Source: Crossaster papposus
Taxonomy: Eukaryota; Echinodermata; Asteroidea; Velatida; Solasteridae
Direction: 5' to 3'
Length of the DNA stretch: 64,000 nt
NCBI GenBank assembly: GCA_037893245.1
Contig: JBAIAA010000261.1
Coordinates: 1,550,001-1,614,000 of the forward strand
Part shown: piece after piece, positions 45,745 to 57,422 of the stretch
Layout of the letters: every line of letters starts with the position of its first letter
How positions within the stretch are numbered: the first letter of the stretch is position 1
The notes under the pieces: generated by a model
What the model was told of the DNA's origin: nothing
What the model saw: the letters and a program-made list of their open reading frames with translations, nothing else
Databases searched by the model: none
Program-made: the position numbers and the translations under genes

Positions 45745-47560
45745 AACTGTAACAATTGCGATATAAAAATCATTTCATGAATTGTTCGTAAACAATCGTC
45801 TGTTAGTCGATATTTTGTGAAAACGATTATATTTTAATATCTTTAACCCGGTTGTTCTATCAAATAAATCATTAAAATCACGATTGGGCGAATTTATCCT
45901 CAAGTACGTTTTGTGTTTCCACGAAGGGGCGAATTCATACATTTGCAAATGTATTGTTTGTTTTTCTTTTGCTTTCACAAACAGACACTTATCTTAAAGG
46001 TAGGATACAATTGACAAATGCTTGAATTGCCATGAATGGGTGGACGGATTTTGGGGGTTGTATTTTCTAGTAAATATCGTTTAACTGACCTGTCCGAAGT
46101 TTTACAATCATGGATGTTGAGAAAAACGGCGTTCGTTTTCAACCGGCGTCGTGCAGTATTTTCAATATGTTGGGTTTTTTTCGCGAACGCCGTCCGGTTG
46201 AACACTTATAGGATCTCTAGCGCAATCATTTTGCTGGATGCATACAATCATTATTTACTTTCAAATGAAGTAAGATTTTTTTTTTAAATTCGGTAATAAA
46301 ATGTTTCGATATCTGCAAATGGTTTATCTTATCTTTAGCCTAACTGATTAATTCTGCAAAACTAATCACCAATTTTTCATACAATTTGCATTATTTAAGA
46401 AAAGTAGAATATCTTTTTTTCCTCTGATACCTTTATCTTGCATATTAATATATTCAAATTTACGTTTCAAACTGCTAAACGAAAAAAGGACCAACTTTAC
46501 ACGCGGTATTATAATACTTCCCCGCGAGCCTAGCACGCAATCCACGTTCCTCCCATTCCAACCCAGGCGGAACGGCAACGATCATTATGACATCTACATA
46601 ATGGTCAATTATCACGTTTTAAGAGCGCTAAAAGTGTCAGCGGTGAGAAATGTGATATTGTAAATAAGAGATCTCGTGGTGGCATTCTATTGTCTGAAAT
46701 TGGCTGTGGATTTTTTCTTCTGGCATGCAATAAAATAAGTCCCAAAAAATGCGTCTCATTAGAGACGCATTTTGGAAAAATTCTATTAGTAGTTGGTTCA
46801 AAATCTAAATCTTAGAATACTATTTTCTTAGAATAATACAGCAATCACAGAGCTAAGCTTCGTCAGGTTATTTAGTTACCGTGTCAAGCACCATTCCTTA
46901 GATTTTAGGAACTGTTGCTGCTTAATTCCAACGAAAATAACTGACAAATGATATACTGTGTACATACTGTGAACACTACACATTCACTTGCTGGTTTAAC
47001 CCGAACTCCCTAGGGTGTGTGCAAAATCAAATTGATTTTGAAGGATTGAGGACTGTTAGGTGAATCGGTATCTGACTTTATCTAATGTTCACTTTCCTTT
47101 TACTAGCTGCAGGTCAGGTTGTAATGCAATCCGAATGCTTTAGGGCGTAGAATGTTGTTTTTATGTTGTAGGGTATATGCCCTAACAGTCTAACCAATCA
47201 CTCCGAAGTATATGCGTAGGCCTACACGCTTAAAACTAGAGTGCTGTATCAACATTATAAGTGTGCGGTCAGTGCCTACTCTTTAAAACTTGGGATTTCA
47301 ACCAATAAAATGATGAATTCAACACATTTCGTGTTAAATTTATCAGATATTTTGCATGAACACTGCATCCGCTTTTTGTGCCCGAACCCTTCCGCGGCGC
47401 ATGATTTATTAAAAAAATTGTCGTCTCATTAGTGAGTCCTCTCACGGGAAGCTATGTAAAACTAACAATAGGTTCATTCTCTGGCGGCTCTACCCGGCAA
47501 TACAGGGGACCGAGCGACTCCGCCTTAGCCCCCCATACATATACACTCCCTAGACTATTG
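45745..47560 (+). repeat. R3: third copy of the large R repeat
   Basis: Full-length relative of R1 without the 38582 element, including the T1 MITE, the palindrome GCGTCTCATTAGAGACGC at 46752 and the uninterrupted GTCTCATTAGTGAG site at 47424. It ends near CCTAACGCACCCCCC. Confidence 0.85.
45998..46334. mobile_element. T1 MITE, copy 5 (inside R3)
   Basis: Starts AGGTAGGATACAATTG after TTAA (45994-45997). The right target copy has become TTAG. Equivalent to copy 4 in R1. Confidence 0.75.
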
Positions 47561-47689
47561 TTACCTAACGCACCCCCCTTGAAAACCGAAAAATAAACCG
47601 CAAAATAAAGAGCGCTAAAAGTGTCAGCTATGAGGAATATGATATTGTAAATAAGAGATCTCGTGGTGGCTTTCTATTGGCTGAAATTT

Positions 47690-47927
47690 CATAATAGACA
47701 TGCCATAATGCAACTGTGATAACAATATCACGAATCTGCCCACTTCATTAACTTAAGCGAGCTACTATAGCTCAAATTAAAGCCTGGTACAGTGACGTAA
47801 GACTGTACGCGTTGCATGTCTTGCTAGGCCTATGCCCATAGTGGGATACGTGATCTGTAGGAGTGTTCGTGCAATCAATAACGCGATCTTCGGCGATTCG
47901 TTACTTGCAACCGTACAGTCGAGGAGA
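47690..47927 (+). promoter_or_regulatory. Third discoidin-family promoter block
   Basis: The last 170 bp match the promoters at 1240 and 18930. The CRE is altered to TGACGTAA (47793-47800), 135 bp before the ATG; the surrounding TGGTACAGTGACGT is kept. Confidence 0.5.
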
Positions 47928-47973
47928 ATGGACGGAGCGGTGCTTTCTCTTCTGGTGGTATCGGCACTCGCAG
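47928..47973 (+). CDS. Signal-peptide exon 1 of a third discoidin-family copy
   Basis: It encodes MDGAVLSLLVVSALA plus one base, with donor GCAG|GTAAGCC, identical in length and phase to the other two first exons. No matching exon 2 to 5 is visible up to 64000, so the rest lies beyond the window or was lost. Several differences from the other two keep the frame and hydrophobicity. Confidence 0.6.
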
Positions 47974-49089
47974 GTAAGCCACGATCTCCACTGATATTAT
48001 AATTACACCCAACCAAAAACAATTAAAACCCCCCCTTATACCTTTTGGTACAATTAACAAACTACCGAGCATTTTCGGTCCAATAACCCGGTAATCCGTG
48101 GCAGGAAATCCTTAGGAATACAGCCATATACTCTTTATTTTAATTTGCCGACAATAATTGTATGGACAAGCACACATCAGACTTATTTATAATTATTTAA
48201 CATAAGTTTAAAATCGATTGATATAAGACAAATTCGATCTCTGAATGCTGCCTTTCGGCAACAGCTTAAACGAACTTGATTTGGTTTGGTAAAACATGGT
48301 GTAAAAAGAAATGGATTGTAAGAGTGTGTGAATTTAAATGTTTTGTTTAAATAGTCGGGAAAACCTATAGACACTGCCCAGTTATAGTTCAGTTGCATAT
48401 TTATGTCAGAACAAAAACTAAAATCACGATAGTTATGGTATGATACATTTCAGTATCATAACAGGTACATTTAGGTACACGTATACAATTTATTTCCTGT
48501 TTGCATGGTGACGACATTAGTAAAAAAGGAAGGGAATACCAACTTAGTTTGGATAGGATAGGCTGTTTACCAAGAAGTTTAAATAACGCATGGAAATATA
48601 AAAAATCCTTTATTAACAGCACCAAACTTTCGGTTTGATGACGTCACAGCATTTGAAAGCAAATGTTCAACATTGAGGAATTAATCGCAGAAAATGTTAT
48701 GTTTTTGATGTTTTACTGAATCTATTTTAAACATCTAGTTGAAGGAAACCAACATAACGTATTGCAGTTCCCGATACAAGACAAACAATTTTAGGTTGTT
48801 TACATCGGACCATGGAGCAATAAACTAGTTTATTGCTTCATGATCGGACACGTATTTCTACGTTTTACCTGTCGTTTACATTCAATTTACATTACACGTT
48901 GCGTTTGTTTATGGTGTAAATGAAGGACACATGCCTGGCGACACGGAGGTGAATTGGGTTAGGGTTAAAATCAAGGACGTCCTCGATTGAGATTCGTGTA
49001 CAAAATCAATGAGAGCCGTCGGAAAAAAAGTACAAAGGAAATTATCGAGAGGAACAAACAATTACGATTTACACCATAAACAAACGGAA
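47974..49089. other. Sequence after exon 47928
   Basis: 48825-48849 includes a perfect 22-bp palindrome AGCAATAAAC/TAGTTTATTGCT. A 20-bp inverted pair CGTTTGTTTATGGTGTAAAT lies at 48902 and 49068. No gene recognised. Confidence 0.45.
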
Positions 49090-49235
49090 GCAGGTCAACC
49101 CGTACCTTGGTCAACTCCTATCTTGGTCAACTCGTACCTTCGCCAACCCAATGTTATACCAACTCGTATCTTCGTCAACTTGGTACCTTTGTCAACTCGT
49201 ACCATCACGAGAAGTCAACTCGTACCGCCGATGCA
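49090..49235. repeat. Minisatellite of GTCAACTCGTACC units
   Basis: About eight imperfect copies of a 16-19-bp unit (CTTGGTCAACTCGTACC type) lie in tandem. The 89-codon frame across it is a by-product of the repeat. Confidence 0.7.
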
Positions 49236-49961
49236 GGATTGTTATAAGCCCGTTGGAATTGACCGTAACCCACGCTAATTGAAAGTGAACTGCTTATTAA
49301 ATGCACATGAATTTGATTATTAAATCAGCTTTCTATTTCTCATTACAAAAATGTTAATGTATTACACACATCACCAATGCACACATGTGGTTTTCAATAC
49401 GTCCGCGAAAGCGAACCTTTTTTCCGGCCTGAATCACGACAGCACCCAAACAGCTCGAGTGTTAGAGGTCAACAAAGTAACTCCGAAAATCGTTCTACAC
49501 ATAAGAATATAACGCCCAGTTTTTAAAGGATTGTTGTAAGGATGTTTTTTACATTTATAAAAAAAAATCATAATTTAAATTCTCCCTAAACAGTAACTTT
49601 CGGTCTGATGATGTCATGATTATAAAACCTTGCAAGATTATTTGTGGTTGTTCACCAAATATACAGAGGCAACTTTGAACAATTTTGATGAACGATTTTT
49701 TTCTTTATTTTTTCAAAGTTGCACTCGTTTTGATGTGCCGCTAAAAGGCGCCCCGTCGTGTGATAACCTCATGTTTTGTGTGTGTAAGGGTTCCCCCACC
49801 CAACATTTCTATAATGTGTTATTTTTTTAGTGAAAAGATTCCGTTGTCGAGGTTTATTCGGAGGAAGTGGAGGTCAAGCAGTTTTTGTGCCCAGTAGTAA
49901 GAAATGATACTATCTACGGTACCACATCACGAAACTAGATACTATATTTAGTTTAAAAGAT
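49236..49961. other. Intergenic, nothing recognised
   Basis: No coding or repeat structure supported. Confidence 0.4.
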
Positions 49962-50960
49962 AGGTAACACTTCCTGTTGGCTGGCTCCAATAAACCATCT
50001 ATAGAATGAGGTCAGCAATTAGTGCGTGGCTAGCCTTGCCCACACAAGACAATTAGGACGCTTTCTGGCTGATTTGGCAACAATAATAGTCAGTCAGTTA
50101 GTCTTTGCCAATTTAATCGTAGCGCATCGCTGTCAAGAAGTAGCACTAAGTACTAGATATTAGCTTTCTAATGGAACCTTCAAGTGCAGCGTGTATTAAC
50201 CGTATGGTAATTCGTTAATAAACTTACGCAAGGACACGGCACGGTGAAATTTATTGCCTATTGTAATTATTGACTTATACAAAAACCTAAAAAAGACACA
50301 GCTAGACGGACAGTGTTCATGACACAATGCCAGAGGGATATAGAGATGGAAATAAAACAATTCCAGTGGAATAAAAGCGGGAATAAAGGGATTAATAAGT
50401 ATATTTCCTAATTTGACGCAAACTTCCATGTTCATTATATTGTCAATGAGAAAAATTGTCTTGAAGGGGCGCCATTCTTATTTATATCATTTATATTATT
50501 TGTTTGCGTCAAATTAGGAAATATACTTAATCCCTTTATCCCCGCGTTTATTCCACTGGAATTGTTTCATTTCCATCTCTATATCCCTCTGGCATTTTGT
50601 CATGAACACTGTCCGTCTAGCTGTGTGTTTTTTTAATTTTTGTATAAGTCAATAATTACAATAGGCAATAAATTTCACCGTGCCGTGTCCTTGCGTAAGT
50701 TTATAAACGAATTATCATACGGTTAATACACGCTACACTTGAAGGTGCCATTAGAAAGCTAATATCTAGTACTTAGTGCTACTTCTTGACAGCGATGCGC
50801 TACGATTAAATTGGCAAAGACTAACTGACTGACTATTATTGTTGCCAAATCGGCCAGAAAGCGTCCTAATTGTCTTGTGTGGGCAAGGCTAGCCATGTAC
50901 TAATTGCTGACCTCATTCTATAGATGGTTTATTGGAGCCAGCCAACAGGAAGTGTTACCT
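49962..50960. mobile_element. 1-kb fold-back element
   Basis: Arms 49962-50423 and 50502-50960 are inverted copies with roughly 95% identity, separated by a 78-bp loop. The ends are AGGTAACACTTCCTGTTGG and its complement. No target duplication or ORF was found. Confidence 0.85.
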
Positions 50961-51132
50961 TGGGGACTATTTTCTCGTCCCTTTTCTCAATTCTAACGGA
51001 CGCTGAAATAATGTATACATAATTGTTGATATACATATTTTGCGTCAGAAACTCGTTACTTTTTCCCGCGACTGTCATTCGGCCTCAATGATGAAACTCT
51101 CCTTCACAAATTTACTGGATGCTGGCTGATTT

Positions 51133-51286
51133 GTGACCCACCACGAGTAAATGAGACACTTTGAGTCAAAAATGAAGATTGAGATTTTGATTTCATCATT
51201 TAAAGCTAAACAAGCTTTAAATGATAAAATCAAAATCTCAATTTTTATTTTTGCCTCAAAGTGTCTCATTTACTCGTGCTGGCCAC
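51133..51286. mobile_element. M1 MITE, copy 3
   Basis: A 154-bp copy starting GTGACCCACCACGAGTAAA. ATTT flanks both ends as a 4-bp duplication, confirming the A/T-rich 4-bp target preference of the family. Confidence 0.8.
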
Positions 51287-51613
51287 ATTTGGTAACGTAG
51301 TACAGTCGGGTAATCATGGCCTTGTTTTCCGTATAGTCGGAGGCGAAGCCGAAGCCGAAGCAAAGGTTTTTAGTTGATGAGTATCTGCACGTATAAACAG
51401 CGCGAGATGTCTAAATTTAAATCGGTTTTCAAAAACATGGGGCAGTTATAACAATAAGAACGACCCTAAGTATGTAAAATGTGCACGTGTAGTGTTCAAT
51501 AACAATTTTTTTAAGTAGAAAACAATTTTACCAATCAATAAAAAGATATACATTTGTTTTTGAATATAACGTCTATTGTTTATTTCAGGCTTCCATCGGT
51601 ACTATTATTCAAT

Positions 51614-52430
51614 TAGCAAGTTTATAGTCACACCTAGCTGGTACTCTACTCCATAAATTCCGCGTTTTGTTTGTCATACAATCCCATTATGTTTTCAGGA
51701 AGTCAACAAGGTTTTATTTCAGGCTTTCAGCGGTATTATTCAACACAAATGGCTGCTTCAAACTAACGGCGCTTTGATTGCTTATAAAGAACAAAAATAC
51801 CTTGAAGGCCACAAAACAGGCAGTAAATATTCTGAGAGCCTACTTGACAGAGACACAAATATACTTTAAAACGATCAATATGCCTACGCTTGCGAGTTTT
51901 TGGTCCAAGTTTTATGAAAAAGAAAAACAAAATTAAGTTCCAACAACCACTTAAACCTGATATCAAGACAGCGCGTCATTAAATAGCATTCGTACAGGAA
52001 TTAGGACATATAGCGCGTGCAATATATTTTGTATTTCCCTTAAAGCCATCCAATGTTATTTATAATTATTCAATTTTTTGGAATTACGATGTTTCCAATT
52101 CAATGATATATGCAAAAACAAATTTAAACTCTAAAATGTGTTTGTGACGTGACAAACACAAAGCTGTTTCGGATGTTTGAAACGTTTCTGATATGTGATG
52201 ACGACATGGCAGCATTCCTTAAATGTCACTGATACACATGTGATGTCAATGACAAACTATATATATAACTTTGAAAAGAAAGATTCTACTATAAGCCCCC
52301 TGTAAAACAAATTCTGAATTGTATTCATTCCCATTAATCAGTTCTTTGACAGAATATGCGGTTTCAATTTAAAAGCCGCGGTTGTCATTGCAATCGTCGA
52401 GTAAATTTCACAACTCTGCTTTAGTAACCA
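51614..52430. repeat. Left arm of a large inverted duplication
   Basis: It is the inverse of 62412-63071 followed by 57423-57598. The inner landmark is AAGCTGTTTCGGATGTTTGA at 52161. The arm itself contains a coding-like piece: 51703-51780 reads FQEVNKVLFQAFSGIIQHKW, with frame lost after about 40 codons. Confidence 0.85.
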
Positions 52431-52748
52431 AAATGGCGAGGCGTACAAATAACAATAATAATGTTCACTAACAATGACAATAAGTCGACACTTCCATAGG
52501 TTCGTGCACAAAAACTTATTCTAACCCTATAACCTTAGCCTTAATTAACCTTAAGGTTATTCTAACCCTGACCTTAACCTTAATTAACCTTAACCTTAAT
52601 TGTTAGACTAGGGCGGCAGTTTTTATGTCGCCCTAATAAGGTCTGTCGCCTTATTATAACATAATTATTAGAAAACTGATGACCAATTCAAACAAATGTA
52701 GATAATAGTAATGTTATGCTACCGTTGGAAATCGTCCATATTTCTTGA
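52431..52748. other. Spacer between arm and LINE
   Basis: Degenerate AACCTT/AACCCT repeats at 52520-52600. No gene. Confidence 0.45.
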
Positions 52749-55700
52749 TAATAATAATAATAATAATATTTAAAATTTATATTGCGCCCCTTACATACAA
52801 AATGATCAAAGGCGCAGAACACATGTTAAAAAGCACAGAATGGAAGAAAAAGACAAAGAAAAAAGACTGATCACCAGGCCAGTGCCCAAACAAAAGTATG
52901 GGGATACGTCTGTCCCGCCAACAGAGAACTAATAGTTACTAATTACATAGGCCTATCCCTGCTGGCATCGGTAATGTCTTGATCTTTTCAGGAGACAGAC
53001 GCCTCAAACCCTATCTATACTAAAAATCTAAACAAACTGGCAAGGCGACCATAGAAGAAAGACAAACAAAAGACAAAAAATAACAACACCAAAAACACAC
53101 TAAAAAGCGGCTTTAAAAAGATGGGTTTTTATGTTACATTTAAAAGAGGTGAGTTTCTGTTCGCTACGTATATGAAACGGTAGTGCATTCCAAAGCTTAG
53201 GGGCTGCCACAGAAAAAGCCCTGTCACCAAATGTAGTCAACATTTTACCAGAGGGATAATCTAAGAAAATACCATTATTCCCTGACCTAAGTTGATATGA
53301 AGATACTTTCCGGATGGAAACAAGATCATGTAAGTACTTTGGAGAAAGACCATGAAGAGCTTTGAAGGTCAACAAAAGAATTTTAAAATTAATCCTGTAC
53401 GAAACAGGCAGCCAATGTAATTGACGAATTATAGGTGTAATGTGTTCAAACCGGGGTGTGTTAGTAACAATTCTGGCTGCAGCATTTTGAACCCTTTGCA
53501 GTTTAGCTAGTTGTGACTTTGGCAGACCATACAAAAGGCTATTACAATAATCAAGACGACTGGTCACAAATGCATGAATTAGTTTTACAAGAGAGTCTTG
53601 CGTCAGGAATTGACTAATTCGTTTGATGTTATGAAGATGGAAAAAGGCTGCAGAGCAAGCTTTATTGATGTGGGTATTCATTGTAAGTTCAGAATCAAAC
53701 CATGACCCCAAATTACGAACACATGTTGTAGGGAAAACTTTAACATCGCCTATCATGATATCAGAAATATTAATTTTCTTTAACTGCTGCTTTGATCCGA
53801 TGATCAAAAATTCACTCTTAGCGTCATTAATTAAAAGCCGGTCATGCAACATCCATTGCCTGATGTCCCTGATGCAATTTTCCATTACAGTTACAGCAGC
53901 TTGACAAGATATATCGTCAGGTCTAAAAGATAGATACAGCTGAGTGTCATCGGCATAACAATGAACATCAGGCAGATGATGCTCAATGATGTCAAACAAT
54001 TTAGAGGCGTAGACAATGAATAAAAATGGTCCTAAGCAGGATCCCTGAGGAACACCACAGTTGATATTAAACTTGTCTGATAAGGTACCTTGAATGGATA
54101 CGCGTTGGCTTCTATCTGACAAATAAGACGAAAACCAATCGAGGGCCTTGCCAGTGACTCCAAATTTAGACTGCAGACGTTTCAATAAAATGACGTGATC
54201 AACAGTATCGAATGCTGCACTCAGGTCTAAAAGAATAAGCAGAATAACATGTTGGGAATTCATCCTCATCAGTAAATCATTTTTAACCTTTATAAGCGCC
54301 GTCTCTGTACTGTGATGCTTCCGGTAAGATGATTGGAAAACCGGAAACATGGAATGTTTTGACATGTGACAATAAAGTTGGTCACAAGCGGCCCTCTCAG
54401 TTAATTTAGAAATAAATTGTAAATTACTGATTGGCCGGTAGTTTTCTAATTTCATATCGAGATTGGTTTTTTTTAATAAAGGGCAAATTAAAGCTTCTTT
54501 CCAGTCAGTAGGAAATGTGCCAGATACTAAAGATGAGTTTATAATTTTGGTAAGTACTGGAAGCAAAACATCAAGGCACTCACCCACAAGGTTAGTAGGC
54601 ATAGGATCCAGAGCGCATGATCCCTTAGAAGAATTGACAACAAGCTGTTTTACCTGTGACTCTGTTAATGGTATGAAACTATCAAACAAGATACCACTGG
54701 ACAATGTTTCAGATGTAAAAGAGAACGTTCTGCCAACAGAGGTTGAAACTTCTAAGTCATCAAGTTTAGCATGAATATTAGATATTTTCTTTACAAAAAA
54801 GCTACCCATATCATTAGCAAGGGTCATTTTATCTTTAAAAGGTGGAAAGAGGACGTCATTACTATGCCCAAGCAGCTTTTTAGATGCTCTAAATAATTTC
54901 CTCTGGTCGGAACTATTACTTTCGATAAAGTCTTTGTAGAAATTGCAGCGAGCTTTGTTAAGAAGAAAGGTTACCTTATTTCTTATTAGCTTATATTCTG
55001 AAAGATCAGCGGCCATGTTAGTTCGTCGCCATTTCTTTTCTGCACGTCTCCTCATCCTCAAGGCAGAGTTGATTTCTTGATTAAACCAAGGTAGACGGGG
55101 CCTAGTGGTGACCATCTTGGACTTTAATGGGGCATGTGTGTTGAAGGTACCAGCTAGTGTAGTGTTGTAACAATTCGTAAGCTCCTCAAGACCTTGAGGA
55201 GTGTCCCTACACAGCCTAGAAGAGACTAAGTCACTTTTCAAGCAATTAATGTCAATGGATTTAATATCCCTATAAACAATCTGTTTAGCAGGAAAAGAAG
55301 ACTTGTTTTGTTGCAAGTTGCAAATAACAGAGAAATGATCAGAGAAAAGGTGGTGAGGTGTCGGGGTACTGTTAAGAACTATGTCCGATTTCCGGGTAAT
55401 AACAAGATCTAGTATGTGACCCATCTCATGCGTAGGTTTGTTAACATGTTGCCGGAGACCCATGGATTCAAGAAGTGTTAAAAAACGTTTAGTGTTTGGA
55501 TCGTCAGATATGTCAACATGAATGTTAAAATCTCCAGTTATTAAAATTGGTTCAGAAGATAAAATAATGGATTCTAAATAATCGGCAAATTCAGTGATAA
55601 ACCGATTAACAGTACAAGGGTGGCTAACTGAGTATGGTGGCCTGTAAATGATTACAAGTCGTAATTTAAACGAATTAATTCCTACAGACCATTCTGAAAA

Positions 55701-56430
55701 CTCAAATGAATCTAATTCATCTCCAGCAATTTTCTTGACATGAAAATTATCACGAAACAACAAAGCAGTGCCTCCCCCCACACGGTTTTTCCGGGGATGA
55801 TCCAGTAATCTAAAACCAGGTGGAGTTGCTTCAACCTTGTGAGCAACATCTATATCTGTAAACCAAGTCTCTGTAAGGGCAAACAAATCAGCCTTACTAT
55901 TAATAGCATAAGACACAAAATCGGCTGTTTTATTTTTAAGAGATCTGGTATTTAAGCAACAAAGTTTAAATAGATCATCAGAGGAATCGGCAGGATTTAC
56001 AACAATGTGTTTAAGGACAGGAGTACGGTTACCCAAAGCTAACCTATTATGAACATAATCAAGCCGGTGACCAATGTGAACAGGAATTCTACACTTATAG
56101 TTACAATGACCCGCTCTACTACCCCTGAACCGAAAAATTCCATTTGCTTTCAGAATCGAAAACAATTCAGGCTGAATGGAGTGATAACAAGTCTTACGGA
56201 TGTTAAAAAGATGACTACGGGAATACATTCTAGTTGTATTAGACATGGAAGGCGAATTTGATGACTTATAATGATAGCAGTCGGACGGAATAATGTTCAC
56301 ATAGTGTTTAGTACGTACACTGTCTCCATGGTACGTACCAGCAAGATCCAAGTAAGGTTTTCGATAATAATTTGGTGAACTACTTTTTATAGGTAAACAC
56401 AAATGTTGCTAGTACCTGTAAAAGTTTAAT
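52749..56430 (-). mobile_element. CR1/L2-like LINE with intact ORF2
   Basis: A TTA-rich microsatellite tail (52749-52769) and about 330 bp of 3' UTR precede the ORF on the minus strand. The 5' end stops near 56430, next to a MITE. No ORF1 was found, so the element is either 5'-incomplete or a single-ORF type. The intact ORF suggests a young insertion. Confidence 0.85.
53100..56402 (-). CDS. LINE ORF2: endonuclease / reverse transcriptase, 1100 residues
   Basis: The single uninterrupted frame carries an AP-like endonuclease at about residues 145-375 (LCCLNTRSLKNKTADF, ALTETWF, ITGDFNIHVD, SDHFSVI). A reverse transcriptase occupies about 600-900 (ENYRPISNLQFISKL, LLDLSAAFDTVDH, CGVPQGSCLGP, CYADDTQLYLSF). 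The C-terminal region ends IKTHLFKAAF. It nicks target DNA and copies its own RNA there by target-primed reverse transcription. Motif order and the LDLSAAFDTVDH box fit the CR1/L2 groups. The same C-terminal block is seen in the truncated LINE at 12.5 kb, but that one belongs to a different subfamily. The first 145 residues are unassigned; internal Met codons could be alternative starts. Confidence 0.9.
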   Translation of the reverse strand: MCLPIKSSSPNYYRKPYLDLAGTYHGDSVRTKHYVNIIPSDCYHYKSSNSPSMSNTTRMYSRSHLFNIRKTCYHSIQPELFSILKANGIFRFRGSRAGHCNYKCRIPVHIGHRLDYVHNRLALGNRTPVLKHIVVNPADSSDDLFKLCCLNTRSLKNKTADFVSYAINSKADLFALTETWFTDIDVAHKVEATPPGFRLLDHPRKNRVGGGTALLFRDNFHVKKIAGDELDSFEFSEWSVGINSFKLRLVIIYRPPYSVSHPCTVNRFITEFADYLESIILSSEPILITGDFNIHVDISDDPNTKRFLTLLESMGLRQHVNKPTHEMGHILDLVITRKSDIVLNSTPTPHHLFSDHFSVICNLQQNKSSFPAKQIVYRDIKSIDINCLKSDLVSSRLCRDTPQGLEELTNCYNTTLAGTFNTHAPLKSKMVTTRPRLPWFNQEINSALRMRRRAEKKWRRTNMAADLSEYKLIRNKVTFLLNKARCNFYKDFIESNSSDQRKLFRASKKLLGHSNDVLFPPFKDKMTLANDMGSFFVKKISNIHAKLDDLEVSTSVGRTFSFTSETLSSGILFDSFIPLTESQVKQLVVNSSKGSCALDPMPTNLVGECLDVLLPVLTKIINSSLVSGTFPTDWKEALICPLLKKTNLDMKLENYRPISNLQFISKLTERAACDQLYCHMSKHSMFPVFQSSYRKHHSTETALIKVKNDLLMRMNSQHVILLILLDLSAAFDTVDHVILLKRLQSKFGVTGKALDWFSSYLSDRSQRVSIQGTLSDKFNINCGVPQGSCLGPFLFIVYASKLFDIIEHHLPDVHCYADDTQLYLSFRPDDISCQAAVTVMENCIRDIRQWMLHDRLLINDAKSEFLIIGSKQQLKKINISDIMIGDVKVFPTTCVRNLGSWFDSELTMNTHINKACSAAFFHLHNIKRISQFLTQDSLVKLIHAFVTSRLDYCNSLLYGLPKSQLAKLQRVQNAAARIVTNTPRFEHITPIIRQLHWLPVSYRINFKILLLTFKALHGLSPKYLHDLVSIRKVSSYQLRSGNNGIFLDYPSGKMLTTFGDRAFSVAAPKLWNALPFHIRSEQKLTSFKCNIKTHLFKAAF

Positions 56431-56965
56431 GCGGGTGTTACACATTCACGAATTTTCTTCACAAACACCTGACGATGCGAAAATTGAAAAAAAAAAATTC
56501 ATGAGTGCCTCACCAAAGGTCTTGGAGCACTTGACAGGCTCTGATATAGGACTTAAGTGGTCTTTAGTGTGGATTGGTGTGTCTTGAAGGACGTGAGCAG
56601 TCGGCAAACTCCCACGAACATTTTGACCCTGCTCAAAACAGTCGTGAGAGTCAGCCGATCTACCTTAAATAGTCTTGACGGTCATGAGTCGCTCGTTACA
56701 TCGTCTTAAAGTGGAATTAATGATGGTACATGGTTGGGAGTGTGGCATTCCACTCAAGACCTTTCAGAGCGATACACGAGAAAAACGTGCAACTGTCGAT
56801 TGCATCCCGAGGTATCGACGACCAACAAATGAGAGTTGGACTTCACCTCCTGGCATATTTTATTTTGGTGCCACATTTCCTACGTTTTCCTCAAGAATGA
56901 AAAAACATTGATGGTAAAGGTCGTGCGCTGATCGTGAGTTTAGGTCCCGAATGTGTGACACCCGC
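56431..56965. mobile_element. MITE with GCGGGTGTYACACATTC ends
   Basis: The ends are GCGGGTGTTACACATTC and the complement of GCGGGTGTCACACATTC, 535 bp apart. The flanks are TTTAAT and TTAAAC, so a TTAA target with one extra base is possible. It abuts the LINE 5' end exactly. Confidence 0.72.
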
Positions 56966-57422
56966 TTAAACAGCATGGGTACATGGTGGCTAGTAAAAGT
57001 ACTTTGCATAAACTTTGAATCTGACCTGAAAGATGGTACAACGAGCTTTAATTTAACGTATGGCTTGGACATCTTTGAGATTGGCGAGTATTTTCCATAT
57101 TCTCGTAAGGTGAACGAATGTATTATTGCACTATAGTCTGCGTCCAGAACACGAGTTGTCGCCTTTGACCGTGTGGGTGAGGGGGGAATTTCACTCGTAA
57201 AATACCATCCTAGTTTGTAGTCAAACAATGCGCTGTCGCTTGGTCTGTCACTCAGTGTGCCGAATATTTCAGATGGTAGATTACACCTCGTGTCTTTAAG
57301 GAACCAGACCGGGAAATATAGATCCAGTCTGTACCCCTACAGCTTTTGTAATAATATCAAGCGATGATTTTCCATGGGCGACGCGCGTTGACGCACCGAA
57401 CTCGACAAAAGCTTCAATCTCT
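56966..57422. other. Spacer between MITE and right arm
   Basis: A 122-codon minus frame (57228-56860) overlaps the MITE end and shows no domain. Nothing else recognised. Confidence 0.4.
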
